Source: CADCUY01 sp964242735
Lineage (GTDB): Bacteria > Actinomycetota > Actinomycetes > Actinomycetales > Quadrisphaeraceae
Direction: 5' to 3'
DNA length: 64,000 nucleotides
Assembly: GCA_964242735.1 (NCBI GenBank)
Contig: CAXTAK010000011.1
Coordinates: forward strand, 1-64,000
Shown: positions 35,005 through 43,443 of the stretch, piece after piece
Layout of the letters: each line of letters begins with the position of its first letter
How positions within the stretch are numbered: the first letter of the stretch is position 1
Position numbers and translations under genes: made by a program
Notes under the pieces: model-generated
The model's input: only the letters and a program-made list of their open reading frames with translations
Databases searched by the model: none
What the model was told of the DNA's origin: nothing

Positions 35005-36890
35005 GCCCGAGGCGCCTCGGCCCCTACCGCCTGGTGCACGAGGTCGGCGGCGGGGGCATGGGCGTGGTGCACCTGGCCCTGGACGCCGACGACCGCGCCG
35101 TCGCCCTGAAGGTGCTGCGCCCGCACCTGGCCGCCGATCCGCAGGCGCGGGCGCGCCTGGCGCGCGAGGCCGACACCCTGCGGCTGGTGCGCTCACCGCG
35201 CGTCGCCGAGGTGCTCGACACCGATCCCGATGCCGAGCCGCCGTACATCGTCACCCAGTACGTGCCCGCACCGCCGCTGGACGAGCACGTCGCCGCCGTC
35301 GGGGCCCTGCGCGGGCGTGACCTGGCGCGGCTGGGGCTCGGGCTCGGTGAGGCCCTGGCGGCGATCCACCGCGCGGGGGTGGTGCACCGCGACCTCAAGC
35401 CCGGCAACGTGCTCGTCGACGACGGCGACCCCGTGGTCATCGACTTCGGGATCGCGCAGATCGCCGACGACGTGCGCCTGACCAGCGCCGGGCTGGTCAT
35501 GGGCACGCCCGGCTACCTCTCCCCGGAGGTCATCGACGGGGCGCCCGTCTCGGTGGCGGGCGACTGGTGGGGGTGGGCGGCCACGGTGCTCTTCGCGGCC
35601 ACCGCCCGGCCGCCGTTCGGCACCGGGCCCCTCGAGGCCGTGCTGGCGCGGGTGCACGGCGGCGCTCCCGACACCCGTGGCGTCGAGGAGCCCTTCGCGG
35701 CGATGCTCACCGCGGCCCTGGCCCCGGACCCCGCCGACCGGCCCACCCCGCGGGCGCTGCGCGAGGCGCTGCAGGGCGTGGGGGAGGCCGCCGTCGACAC
35801 CGGCTGGGACGGCGGCAGCGTGCGCGGGTCCGCGCTGCCCGGGCCGGTGGTGGGCCCACCCGTGGTGGGGGGCGCCGTGACCGCGGTGCTGCCCGCCGCA
35901 GCGCTCCTGCGGAGCGCGCCAGCTCCCTCCTCCGCGTCGACGGCGACGTCGCCGCTGACCACGGCGCTCCCGCCGTCCACCTCCACCTCCACCTCCGCGC
36001 CTGCGCCGGTGGTGGCCGCCGCGGCTCCACCGACCGTGGCCCTGGACGCCGCTCCGGCGCGCGCTCCCGACGCCGCCGCGACCACGCCGCTCACCGTCGC
36101 CCGCCCCGCCCCCCCTCCAGCACCACCGGCGACACCGGTGCCCGCGGCCCCACCGACGCAGGCGGCCCCACCGACGCAGGCGGTGGCGCCCCACCCGCTC
36201 CCCGGGCCCGTCCCGGTCACCGAGACCGTCCCCGCCACCCGGCACCGGCCACCGCCACCGGACGGCGGTCTGCCCGTGCCCCAGGACGCCCCGGCGCCGC
36301 CGCGCCGGACCTCACGGACCGGCGTCCTGCTGCTCCTGCTGGCCGCGCTGGCCGCCGTCGCGGCCGTCACCCCGGTGTGGGCGGTGATCCTGCTCGCCGG
36401 CGCCTCGGTGGTGGCCCGCACCGTCGACCGCGCCCACGGGGGCTGGTCGCGGCGCCGGACCGCGCACGGCCCGCGGGCCTCAGACACCGCACGGACCGCT
36501 GCCTCGGTGCCCGCGCACCTGCTCGCCGCCGCGGCGTCCACCGCGGTCGCCCTGGTCCTGCCCGTGCTGATGGGGGTCAGCGCGGCCTTCCTGCTCGCGT
36601 GGGCCCTCGACCCGAGCGCTGCCGCGGCCCCCGGCTCGTCCCTGCCGATCGCCGTCGGGACGGTCACCGGCGCCCTCACCGCCTGGTGGGGACCGGGCGG
36701 GACGAGGCTGCGGCGAGGTGCCCGGCAGGTGGTGATGGCGGTGAGCCCACCGCCGCACGGGCCCACGGTGGCCGCGGGCGTGCTGGTGCTGCTGGTGGTC
36801 GCGGCGGTCACCGTCGTGGCCCAGAACGACGGTCGACCCGACTGGGCGCCGCTGCCCGGTCCACCCCTGGCGGCCGCGTCCGGGTCGTGA
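35001..36890 (+). CDS. Membrane-anchored Ser/Thr protein kinase
   Basis: A 629-residue PknB-class kinase. The catalytic domain covers residues 5-265: glycine loop GGGGMGVVHLA, VALKVL lysine, HRDLKPGN, DFG in VIDFGIAQI, and SPE. A 150-residue Pro/Ala/Thr-rich linker follows, then four hydrophobic segments arranged as two helical pairs (about 435-470, 505-540, 550-575 and 595-618). There are no PASTA repeats, so it does not sense muropeptides like PknB. The target is unknown. The ATG at 35001 begins the PYRLVHEVG strand. It is divergent from otsA. Confidence 0.85.
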   Translation: MSPRRLGPYRLVHEVGGGGMGVVHLALDADDRAVALKVLRPHLAADPQARARLAREADTLRLVRSPRVAEVLDTDPDAEPPYIVTQYVPAPPLDEHVAAVGALRGRDLARLGLGLGEALAAIHRAGVVHRDLKPGNVLVDDGDPVVIDFGIAQIADDVRLTSAGLVMGTPGYLSPEVIDGAPVSVAGDWWGWAATVLFAATARPPFGTGPLEAVLARVHGGAPDTRGVEEPFAAMLTAALAPDPADRPTPRALREALQGVGEAAVDTGWDGGSVRGSALPGPVVGPPVVGGAVTAVLPAAALLRSAPAPSSASTATSPLTTALPPSTSTSTSAPAPVVAAAAPPTVALDAAPARAPDAAATTPLTVARPAPPPAPPATPVPAAPPTQAAPPTQAVAPHPLPGPVPVTETVPATRHRPPPPDGGLPVPQDAPAPPRRTSRTGVLLLLLAALAAVAAVTPVWAVILLAGASVVARTVDRAHGGWSRRRTAHGPRASDTARTAASVPAHLLAAAASTAVALVLPVLMGVSAAFLLAWALDPSAAAAPGSSLPIAVGTVTGALTAWWGPGGTRLRRGARQVVMAVSPPPHGPTVAAGVLVLLVVAAVTVVAQNDGRPDWAPLPGPPLAAASGS

Positions 36891-36914
36891 CGCCGGTCAT
36901 GGCGGGCCCTCGGC

Positions 36915-36920
36915 TAGCGT
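36915..36920 (+). promoter_or_regulatory. Leaderless -10 box TAGCGT
   Basis: TAGCGT ends 6 bases before the GTG of the CopC-domain gene. Confidence 0.6.
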
Positions 36921-36926
36921 CGGCCC

Positions 36927-37547
36927 GTGTTCGCCGTGGGGACTGCCGTGAGGGTGCGCCGAGGGGTCGGCGCCGTGCTCCTGGTGCTCCTGTCACTGAT
37001 CGTCCCAGTCGGTCCCGCGAGCGCCCACACCGCGCTGGTCTCCTCCGCCCCCGCCGACACCGAGGTGCTGCCGCTGCCACCGGCGCAGCTGGTGCTCGTG
37101 CTCACCCAGGACGTGGCGCCGCTGGGCGCCGAGGCGGTGGTCACCGGTGGCGACGGGGCGCCCGTGGCCGTCACCGGCGCGAGCGTGGACGGCGCCACGG
37201 TCACCTGGGCCCTGGATGCCGCAGTGCCTGCCGGGCGGTACACCGTCCGGTGGCGGGTGGTCGCCGCGGACGGGCACCCCGTGGAGGGACAGCTCTCCTA
37301 CGAGGCGACGGGCGCGGGAGTGCCGGACCCCGTGACCCCGACCGAGCCCGAGCTGACCGGCACGACCGAGCGAACCGGACCGGCTGTCACGGCTGGCGCC
37401 GGCCCCGACGGGCCTGCCGGCCCCGCCACCCAGGTGCTGCGCGGGTGGGGCGGGTCAGCAGTGCCGTGGGTGGTGGCAGCGCTCGCCGCCGCGGCCGCTG
37501 CCACCGCGGTGCTCACACGGCGACGGCGCTCGCAGGCGCTGCGGTGA
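36927..37547 (+). CDS. CopC-domain exported protein
   Basis: A 206-residue exported protein: signal peptide to ASAHTALVSSAPAD, the CopC/YobA beta-sandwich (residues 35-125) starting with the histidine that becomes the mature N-terminus and copper ligand, VAADGHPVEGQLSY near the end of the domain, then a Pro/Thr/Gly linker, one C-terminal transmembrane helix and a basic stop-transfer tail. It likely binds copper outside the membrane. The CopD membrane partner is not adjacent. Confidence 0.85.
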   Translation: MFAVGTAVRVRRGVGAVLLVLLSLIVPVGPASAHTALVSSAPADTEVLPLPPAQLVLVLTQDVAPLGAEAVVTGGDGAPVAVTGASVDGATVTWALDAAVPAGRYTVRWRVVAADGHPVEGQLSYEATGAGVPDPVTPTEPELTGTTERTGPAVTAGAGPDGPAGPATQVLRGWGGSAVPWVVAALAAAAAATAVLTRRRRSQALR

Positions 37548-37579
37548 CTACCCTGGTACCGCCGCCCCCCGGCGGTCCG

Positions 37580-37652
37580 GCCAGCATGGCGCAACTGGTA
37601 GCGCACCTGTCTTGTAAACAGGGGGTTGCGGGTTCGAGTCCCGCTGCTGGCC
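37580..37652 (+). tRNA. tRNA-Thr (anticodon TGT)
   Basis: A full cloverleaf: acceptor GCCAGCA/TGCTGGC, D stem GCGC/GCGC, anticodon stem CCTGT/ACAGG with loop CTTGTAA (anticodon TGT), T arm GCGGG-TTCGAGT-CCCGC. CCA is not encoded, and the base at position 73 is C followed by CTC. The 3' CCA must be added. Confidence 0.92.
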
Positions 37653-37674
37653 CTCCCGCGCGCAGACCTTCACC

Positions 37675-38610
37675 ATGAGCCCCCGGCACGACCACCACGG
37701 GCACCACCAGGGGGCGCCCACCGGCGACCAGCACCGCGGGGCCCTCGTGGCCGCGCTGTGCATCACCACCGGTGTGCTCGTGGCCGCGGCCGTCGGCGCC
37801 GTCCTGACCGGCAGCCTCGCCCTGCTGGCCGACGCCGGCCACGTGCTCACCGACGCGGCCGGGCTGCTCGTCGCGGTGATCGCCGCGACCCTGGCGTCTC
37901 GACCCGCGACCAAGCGGCGCACCTGGGGGCTGCAGCGCGCGGAGGTGCTCGCTGCGACCCTGCAGGCCGCGCTGCTCCTGGCGGTGGGTGTGTCGGTGAT
38001 CGTCGAGGGCGTGCGCCGCCTCGTCGATCCCCCCGAGGTCGCCGCCGGGGGGATGCTCGTCTTCGGCGTGGTCGGCCTGCTCGGCAACGCCGCCTCGCTG
38101 CTGGTGCTCAGGAGGGCCGGCTCGACCAGCCTCAACGTCCGCGCCGCGACCCTGGAGGTCCTCAACGACGCCCTCGGCTCCGTCGCGGTCGTCGTCGCCG
38201 CCGTGGTCATCGCCACCACCGGCTGGCTGCGCGCCGACGCCGTCGTCTCGGTGCTCATCGGGGTGCTGATCATCCCGCGCACCACCGCCCTGCTCCGCGA
38301 GACGGTCGACGTGCTCCTCGAGACGGCCCCGCGCGGCCTGGACCTCGACGAGGTGCGCGCGCACCTGCTGCGCCTGCCCCGCGTGGTCGGCGTCCACGAC
38401 CTGCACGCCTCGCGGATCGCCGCCGACCTGCCGGTGCTGACCGCCCACGTCGTGCTCGACGACGCGTGCTTCAGCGACGGGCACGCCCCGGCGGTGCTCG
38501 ACGTCCTGCAGGCGTGCGTCAGCCAGCACTTCCCGGTCAGCGTCGTGCACTCCACCTTCCAGCTGGAGAGCGCTAGCCACGCGGACCACGAGCACGACGT
38601 CCACGCCTGA
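37675..38610 (+). CDS. Cation diffusion facilitator (CzcD-type)
   Basis: A 311-residue six-helix transporter exporting divalent metals (Zn, Co, Cd or Mn) in exchange for protons. The TM2 metal motif is LLADAGHVLTDA (HxxxD). TM5 has LEVLNDALGSV, where Glu replaces the usual His, a variant I associate with actinobacterial members. The N-terminus is His-rich (HDHHGHHQG) and the C-terminal cytoplasmic ferredoxin-like domain ends with HADHEHDVHA. The start is 22 bases after the tRNA. Confidence 0.88.
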   Translation: MSPRHDHHGHHQGAPTGDQHRGALVAALCITTGVLVAAAVGAVLTGSLALLADAGHVLTDAAGLLVAVIAATLASRPATKRRTWGLQRAEVLAATLQAALLLAVGVSVIVEGVRRLVDPPEVAAGGMLVFGVVGLLGNAASLLVLRRAGSTSLNVRAATLEVLNDALGSVAVVVAAVVIATTGWLRADAVVSVLIGVLIIPRTTALLRETVDVLLETAPRGLDLDEVRAHLLRLPRVVGVHDLHASRIAADLPVLTAHVVLDDACFSDGHAPAVLDVLQACVSQHFPVSVVHSTFQLESASHADHEHDVHA

Positions 38611-38759
38611 GTGCAGCGGACGCCCGGCACCCCGGGATCCGCGGGGGGTCTTGCGGCGGGGGTGCCCGCTCTGTCAGGGTTCTGCCATGAGGTCCCGCTC
38701 GCGCCGAGCGGCGCCCGGCTGGTGGTGCGCAACGCCGCGTGCCGCTGGGAGGCGGAGGG

Positions 38760-39758
38760 GTGTCGGCCGCTCCTGACGGCCGCGCCGCGCAGACCGGGGT
38801 CATCGGCGTGGTGGTCCACCCCGGGGGGCTCGCGCACGGCTCCCTCGCGATCCTGCAGGAGTGGATGGCCGCCCGCCGGCTCCCCCTCGTGGCCCGGGAG
38901 GGCGACCGGCGCATCCTCGGTGCCCACCCCGCCGGCGCGGACGGCCCCGGGGCCGCTGCGCACGGGGCCGACGGGGCCGGGTCGCTGCGCGTCGTCCGCG
39001 ACACCGCCTTCACCGCCGTGGTGCAGGCGGTGGTCGCGCTCGGCGGCGACGTCGCCGTGCGCGCCGCCCTGCGCGCCCTCGCGGCGCACCCCGTCCCGGT
39101 CCTCGGCGTCCATGACGACCCGGGCCTCCTCACCGCCGCCCGCCCCGACGAGCTCGACCGCGCCCTCACCCTCCTGGTCGGGGGGCTCTTCACCGTCGAG
39201 GCCCACCACGGGCTGCGCCTGCAGCGCGACGGTGCGCCGGGCGCGGGTCTGCTGGTGCCGTCGGTGGTCTTCGACGACGCGGTCCTGACCGGAGGCGGGG
39301 ACGGTCTCGTCGCGGACCTGGAGGTCAACGGGCAGCGCGTCGGCTCCTACGACTGCGAGGCGGTCGTGGTGGCCACGTCCACCGGGTCCACCGCTGCCAG
39401 CTACGCCGCCGGGGGGCCCGTGCTCTCCCCGTCCCTGGTGGGGACGGTGATCACGCCGGTGGGTCCCGCGTCGGGCATCGCGCGGCCGGTGGTGATCGCC
39501 GCCGCCGACGTGGTGCGTCTGCGCCTGCCATCGCCGCGCGCCGCGGACGTGGTGGTGGACGGCGCGCCCGCCGGCGCCGTGTCGCCGGGGGAGGCCGTGG
39601 TGGTCAGGCCGCTCCTCGCCCCGGGGCAGGTGGTGCGCCTGCACCCCGGCACCCGCGACCAGCGCGACAGGGTGCGACCCGGTCTGCTGAACCTGCCGCT
39701 GCGCCGTGACCAGCTGCACGAGGTGGTGCCGCTAGGACTGCGGCGCAGCGCTCACTGA
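38760..39758 (+). CDS. NAD-kinase-like protein with altered GGDGT motif
   Basis: A 332-residue protein with the NAD kinase fold. The C-terminal half contains VVVATSTGSTAASYAAGGPV and a following TPVGPASGIARPVVI, equivalent to the NAD-binding blocks of PpnK. In the N-terminal domain, however, the catalytic GGDGT reads GGDVA, and the next conserved GxNxGxxGFL reads GVHDDPGLLT. It is probably not a standard NAD kinase; it may be a sensor or act on another lipid/nucleotide substrate. GGAGG 7 bases before GTG 38760 sets the start. It is alone between an efflux gene and an ATPase. Confidence 0.7.
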   Translation: MSAAPDGRAAQTGVIGVVVHPGGLAHGSLAILQEWMAARRLPLVAREGDRRILGAHPAGADGPGAAAHGADGAGSLRVVRDTAFTAVVQAVVALGGDVAVRAALRALAAHPVPVLGVHDDPGLLTAARPDELDRALTLLVGGLFTVEAHHGLRLQRDGAPGAGLLVPSVVFDDAVLTGGGDGLVADLEVNGQRVGSYDCEAVVVATSTGSTAASYAAGGPVLSPSLVGTVITPVGPASGIARPVVIAAADVVRLRLPSPRAADVVVDGAPAGAVSPGEAVVVRPLLAPGQVVRLHPGTRDQRDRVRPGLLNLPLRRDQLHEVVPLGLRRSAH

Positions 39759-39799
39759 CCGCGCGACGGCGGCCGGGCAGCACCGACGGCACCGCCCAC

Positions 39800-39805
39800 T
39801 ACCCT
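39800..39805 (+). promoter_or_regulatory. Leaderless -10 box TACCCT
   Basis: TACCCT ends 7 bases before the GTG of the ATPase gene. Confidence 0.55.
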
Positions 39806-39812
39806 CGCCCGC

Positions 39813-40988
39813 GTGCTGGAGGTCGTGGCCGTCGAGGGTTACCGCTCCCTGCGCCGCCTGGTGGTGCCCCTGTCGCAGCTGACGGTGGTCACCGGCGCCA
39901 ACGGCTCGGGCAAGTCCAGCCTCTACCGGGTGCTGAGGCTGCTGGCCGCCGCCGCTCGGGGCGGCGCGGTCGCGGCACTGGCCGCTGAGGGGGGTCTGGC
40001 CTCGGTGCTGTGGGCGGGGCCCGAGTCGCTCGGGCGCGGTGTGCGCGAGGGCCGCCACCCCGTGCAGGGGACGGTGCGCCGGGCGCCCCACGCCCTGCGC
40101 GTGGGCTTCGCCGGCGACGAGTACGGGTACGCGCTCGACCTGGGGCTGCCCGCCCCCAGCGGCGGGTCGATGTTCACGCGCGACCCCCACGTCAAGAGGG
40201 AGGCGGTGTGGGCGGGGCCGGTGCTGCGCCCGGCGTCGCTGCTGACCGACCGGCGCGGGCAGGTCGTGCGGTGGCGCGACCGCCACGGCGCCTGGGTCGA
40301 CTCCGGCCGCCAGCTGCGGCCCGTGGACAGCATCCTGGCCGAGCTCGCCGACCCGGTGGCGGCGCCGGAGGTGCTGGCGGTGCGCGAGCAGGTGCGCTCG
40401 TGGCGCTTCTACGACACGTTCCGCACCGACCCCGCCGCGCCGGCGCGAGGCGCGCACCCCGGCACGTCCACCACGGTGGTCGCCGACGACGGGGCGGACC
40501 TGGCCTCGGCGCTGCAGACCCTGCGCGAGCTCGACCGCGGCCGCGCCCTCGACGAGGCGGTGGAGCGCGCCTTCCCCGGCAGCCGCCTGGAGGTCACCGA
40601 CTCCGACGGTCTGTTCTCCCTGCGCCTGCACCAGCACGGTCTGCTGCGCCCCCTGAGCGCACCGGAGCTGTCCGACGGCACGCTGCGCTACCTGCTGTGG
40701 ACGGCGGCCCTGCTGACCTCGCGCCCGCCGCGGCTGTTCGTCCTCAACGAACCCGAGACCAGCCTGCACCCGGACCTGCTCACCCCCCTGGCCCACCTCG
40801 TCGCCGAGGCCGCCGCGCGCACCCAGACCGTGGTCGTCACCCACTCCGACGCCCTGCGCGCCGCTCTCGAGGACGCAGGTCGGGCGGTGGAGAGGCGCGC
40901 GGTCACGCTCGTCAAGGACCTCGGTGAGAGCACCGTCCAGGGGCAGGGGCGCCTCGACGAGCCGGCCTGGCACTGGCCCGAGCGCTGA
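39813..40988 (+). CDS. COG4637-type AAA (SMC/RecF-like) ATPase
   Basis: A 391-residue soluble ATPase. Walker A is GANGSGKSSLYR at residue 30, the ABC-like signature LSDGTLRYL lies near 290, and Walker B is LFVLNEPETSLHPDL, with N in place of the usual D and the catalytic E kept; the switch histidine is in VVVTHSD. The lack of a long coiled coil and the length place it with the predicted ATPases of COG4637 rather than with RecF or OLD nucleases. The function is unknown; relatives occur in both housekeeping and defence settings. It is a single gene here, so a defence role is not supported. Confidence 0.8.
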   Translation: MLEVVAVEGYRSLRRLVVPLSQLTVVTGANGSGKSSLYRVLRLLAAAARGGAVAALAAEGGLASVLWAGPESLGRGVREGRHPVQGTVRRAPHALRVGFAGDEYGYALDLGLPAPSGGSMFTRDPHVKREAVWAGPVLRPASLLTDRRGQVVRWRDRHGAWVDSGRQLRPVDSILAELADPVAAPEVLAVREQVRSWRFYDTFRTDPAAPARGAHPGTSTTVVADDGADLASALQTLRELDRGRALDEAVERAFPGSRLEVTDSDGLFSLRLHQHGLLRPLSAPELSDGTLRYLLWTAALLTSRPPRLFVLNEPETSLHPDLLTPLAHLVAEAAARTQTVVVTHSDALRAALEDAGRAVERRAVTLVKDLGESTVQGQGRLDEPAWHWPER

Positions 40989-41034
40989 GACCGCCGGCTC
41001 CCGGGCGGTGGTGCCGGGCTCGGGAGGAGGGACC

Positions 41035-41142
41035 TCAGCGGACCAGCAGGTTGAGCAGCAGGGTCAGGCCCACCGACGCGACGACGGAGACCAGGATCAT
41101 GGCGAGGCAGCCCGGTGCACCCCCGACGGGCCTGATCCTCAC
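41035..41142 (-). CDS. 35-aa single-span membrane protein
   Basis: GTG at 41142 starts a frame of 35 residues: a basic N-terminus (VRIRPVGGAPG) and one helix CLAMILVSVVASVGLTLLLN with a basic end. Small proteins of this look recur in actinomycetes, which is why I keep it, but I cannot cite a family. The longer minus-strand frame to 41319 has non-coding composition. It is convergent with the ATPase gene. Confidence 0.5.
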   Translation of the reverse strand: MRIRPVGGAPGCLAMILVSVVASVGLTLLLNLLVR

Positions 41143-41386
41143 CGGGTGCCCCCTGGATGAGATCGCGGAACTCGTGCTGTCAGGTCGGTCACCCGCCCGA
41201 GTGTGCGTCGCGGGGCGCACGTCCGCACGACGGGCGCCGCGCGACCGCCCGGTACTCAGGTCGTGGGGCGACAGAACGACGAGGACCCGCCCCCTGGGGG
41301 ACGGGCCCTCGTCGGTCACCGGCTGTGCCGTGCGGGCCGGGCGCCCGTCGGGACGACCCCGTCAGGGCCGGCCCCGCGCCCTGCCG

Positions 41387-42130
41387 TCAGGACCGGCGAG
41401 CCTGGGCCTGCGCGTCCTTGGCCTCGCCCTGCACGTGCTTGGCGGCCGACAGCCCCTCGCTGGCCACGGCGCCCGCAGCCTTCAGCGCCGTGTCCTTCAC
41501 GCTCGCCAGGACCGAGTCCTGAGCGGAGCTCTTGACGTTGCCGGCGATGTCCTGGGCGATCTCCTTGACCGGAGCCGCCAGCGAGCCGGCGCTGTCCTTG
41601 AGCTGGGAGGCCAGCTGCTGCTCCCTGCGGCTCGCCGGGATCAGCGAGCCGAGCAACCACCCGGCGCCGAGGGCGATGAGCCCGGCGGCGAGCGGGTTGC
41701 CCCGCGAGGCCGACCGCAGCTTGGCCGGCGCCTGCGCGGCGGCGTCCTTGGCGCTGCTGGCAGCGCCGCTGACGTGCTGCAGGCCGCCCGGACCGCTGGA
41801 GCCGGTGGAGGAGCGCCCACCACCGACCTTGTCGCTCACGGAGTCCTTCAGGTCCCCGGCCTTGCCCGTCACGGTGTCCTTCATGTCTGCAGCCTTCCCG
41901 GTCACGGTGTCCTTCACGTCCTCGGCCTTGCCGGTGACGGTGTCCACGAGGTCGTCGGCCGTGCCCATCACCCTGTCCTTGACAGAGGAGACGGCGCCCT
42001 TGACCTTGTCGGTCTGGCGCTTCGCGACGTTGGCGGGCGCCACGTGCTCGGTCAGCGCGTCCACGTCGTTGCTGAGGTTCGTGCGCGTGCGGTCGATCTC
42101 TGCGCGGAGCTGCTCGGGATCGGTGCTCAT
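41387..42130 (-). CDS. DUF3618 protein with LEA-like 11-residue repeats
   Basis: A 247-residue protein. Residues 5-38 (EQLRAEIDRTRTNLSNDVDAL) are the DUF3618 helix. Residues 59-102 are four tandem 11-mers (DDLVDTVTGKA, EDVKDTVTGKA, ADMKDTVTGKA, GDLKDSVSDKV), the periodicity of group 3 LEA desiccation proteins. A short membrane helix (GLIALGAGWLLGSLI, about 150) and an Ala/Lys-rich helical tail follow. It is last of a three-gene unit with 4-base overlaps (ATGA with the holin-X gene). An envelope stress or desiccation role is inferred. Confidence 0.78.
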   Translation of the reverse strand: MSTDPEQLRAEIDRTRTNLSNDVDALTEHVAPANVAKRQTDKVKGAVSSVKDRVMGTADDLVDTVTGKAEDVKDTVTGKAADMKDTVTGKAGDLKDSVSDKVGGGRSSTGSSGPGGLQHVSGAASSAKDAAAQAPAKLRSASRGNPLAAGLIALGAGWLLGSLIPASRREQQLASQLKDSAGSLAAPVKEIAQDIAGNVKSSAQDSVLASVKDTALKAAGAVASEGLSAAKHVQGEAKDAQAQARRS

Positions 42131-42576
42131 AGGTTCTTCTCCTCCTGGCCCTTCAGGGCGTTGGGTGCCTTCTTGACCGTCTCGGCGGTCCTCGGCAGAC
42201 CGTCGACCTGCTTCAGCTGCTTGAGCCCCACCGCGGCCAGGACCCCCGCGACGATCGCCCAGAGGATCGCCACGACGATCGCTGACAGCCCGTTGCTGTC
42301 GAACAGGTTGCCCAGGGCCCACCACAGGGCGATGGACAGGAACAGCAGCACGAAGTGACCGCCGACGGCAGCGCCGGCCAGCATGCCGGCGCCCTTCCCG
42401 GCCTTCTTCGCCGAGACGGTGGCCTCGGCCTTCGCCAGCGCCACCTCCTGGCGGATCAGGGTCGAGATGTCCTCGGTGACGTGGCCGAACAGCTCGCCCA
42501 CCGAGGGGGCGTCCGCGGTGGAGGTGCCGGAGGAGGAGCTGCCGGCGCTGTGGCCGACCCCGGAGACCTGGCTCAC
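42127..42576 (-). CDS. Actinobacterial holin-X family protein
   Basis: A 149-residue protein of the phage-holin superfamily III type: amphipathic helix (VGELFGHVTEDISTLIRQEV) followed by two membrane helices (about 63-88 and 97-120) and a basic tail. In actinobacteria these are chromosomal proteins found with DUF3618 genes, not phage lysis genes. Translation is coupled on both sides: GTGA with the upstream gene and ATGA with the DUF3618 gene. Confidence 0.8.
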   Translation of the reverse strand: MSQVSGVGHSAGSSSSGTSTADAPSVGELFGHVTEDISTLIRQEVALAKAEATVSAKKAGKGAGMLAGAAVGGHFVLLFLSIALWWALGNLFDSNGLSAIVVAILWAIVAGVLAAVGLKQLKQVDGLPRTAETVKKAPNALKGQEEKNL

Positions 42577-43316
42577 CGGTAGGTCTCGCCGGTGGTGCCC
42601 TGGCTGCCACTCACGGTGGTGGGGTAGGTCGTGGACGTGGTGTAGGCGTCACCGGCGGTCGTGGCGACGCCCGGTGTGCCCGACGCGGTGGTGTACGCGC
42701 CGGAGGCGGAGTAGGCATCGCGCCCTGTCGAGGGGGACGAGTCGCCGGCCGGGTGCGCACCGGTCGAGCCGGACGCATCGCTGGCCGAGGCGTCGTGCGC
42801 GTTGGCCGCCGTGCCGCGGGTCAGGCGACCTGCGACGAGCCCGAGGACGCTCGCGGCCGCGAGGAACGCGCCCGGCCTGCGCCGCGCGAAGGCCGTCACG
42901 TCCTGCAGCAGCTCACCGGGCTCCTTGTCGTCGAGCCAGGTCGCCACGCCGTTCACGCGCTGCGAGGCCTGGCGCGCGAGACCGCCGACCACACCCGACT
43001 GCTGCTCGCCGCCGATGGAGCTCAGCTGCTCGCCGAAGGTCGCGATGCCGGTGGCCGCACGGTGCTTCTGCTGGGTCAGCTGGGTCCCGACCTCGTCACG
43101 GCTCTGGGCGAGGATGTTCTTCGCCTGGCGGCCCGCCTCCTGGGCGACGCCGGCCACCTGGTCCTTGGCCACCCCGGCCACGTGGGCCCCCGACTGCTTG
43201 GCCTCCTCGCCCACGCGGGCGGCCTGGTCCTTGACGCCACCGGTGGTCGAGCCGGAGGGGTCGCGGTAGGCGGTGGGCGGGGCGTCCGGACGGGTGTAAC
43301 CCGGGGAATCGGTCAA
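42573..43316 (-). CDS. Envelope-stress protein, first gene of the DUF3618 operon
   Basis: Unrecognised 247-residue protein. An N-terminal Pro/Tyr-rich segment is followed by an Ala/Gln/Lys-rich helical region (residues 25-135, phasin-like), then one hydrophobic helix (GAFLAAASVLGLVAGRL, about 155) and a Ser/Thr/Tyr/Gly low-complexity tail. The start is a TTG at 43316 with AGGAGGA upstream; no ATG or GTG fits. A shared palindrome at 43399 lies over its probable -10 box. The helical/tail design resembles other DUF3618-operon proteins. Confidence 0.65.
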   Translation of the reverse strand: MTDSPGYTRPDAPPTAYRDPSGSTTGGVKDQAARVGEEAKQSGAHVAGVAKDQVAGVAQEAGRQAKNILAQSRDEVGTQLTQQKHRAATGIATFGEQLSSIGGEQQSGVVGGLARQASQRVNGVATWLDDKEPGELLQDVTAFARRRPGAFLAAASVLGLVAGRLTRGTAANAHDASASDASGSTGAHPAGDSSPSTGRDAYSASGAYTTASGTPGVATTAGDAYTTSTTYPTTVSGSQGTTGETYR

Positions 43317-43398
43317 GGGGTCCTCCTGGAGACGAGTGGCGTAGCTGGGCCGGCAGGGCGCGACACCACTGCCGGACTGCCGTGGATCACCGCACAGC

Positions 43399-43411
43399 CT
43401 TGCACCGTAAG
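43399..43411. promoter_or_regulatory. Operator candidate 1, CTTGC-ACC-GTAAG
   Basis: A 13-bp inverted repeat 83 bases before the TTG of the DUF3618 operon. Its minus-strand GTAAG arm overlaps a TACGGT -10-like box (43404-43409). It is the same palindrome as at 44320 and 62861. Confidence 0.6.
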
Positions 43412-43443
43412 CCGGTCGTGCAACCCGGGCTCGTCGGATCGGC

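Noticed and set aside
37580..37652. tRNA-Thr as an integration site of a mobile element
   Set aside because: No integrase and no direct repeat of the tRNA 3' end was seen in the flanking DNA.
39813..40988. COG4637-type ATPase as part of an anti-phage defence system
   Set aside because: No nuclease, TOPRIM or partner effector gene is adjacent; neighbours are an NAD-kinase-like protein and a small membrane protein, so a defence role is not supported.
42127..42576. Holin-like gene as a prophage sign
   Set aside because: No endolysin, structural or integrase genes are nearby; the chromosomal actinobacterial holin-X family with DUF3618 explains it.
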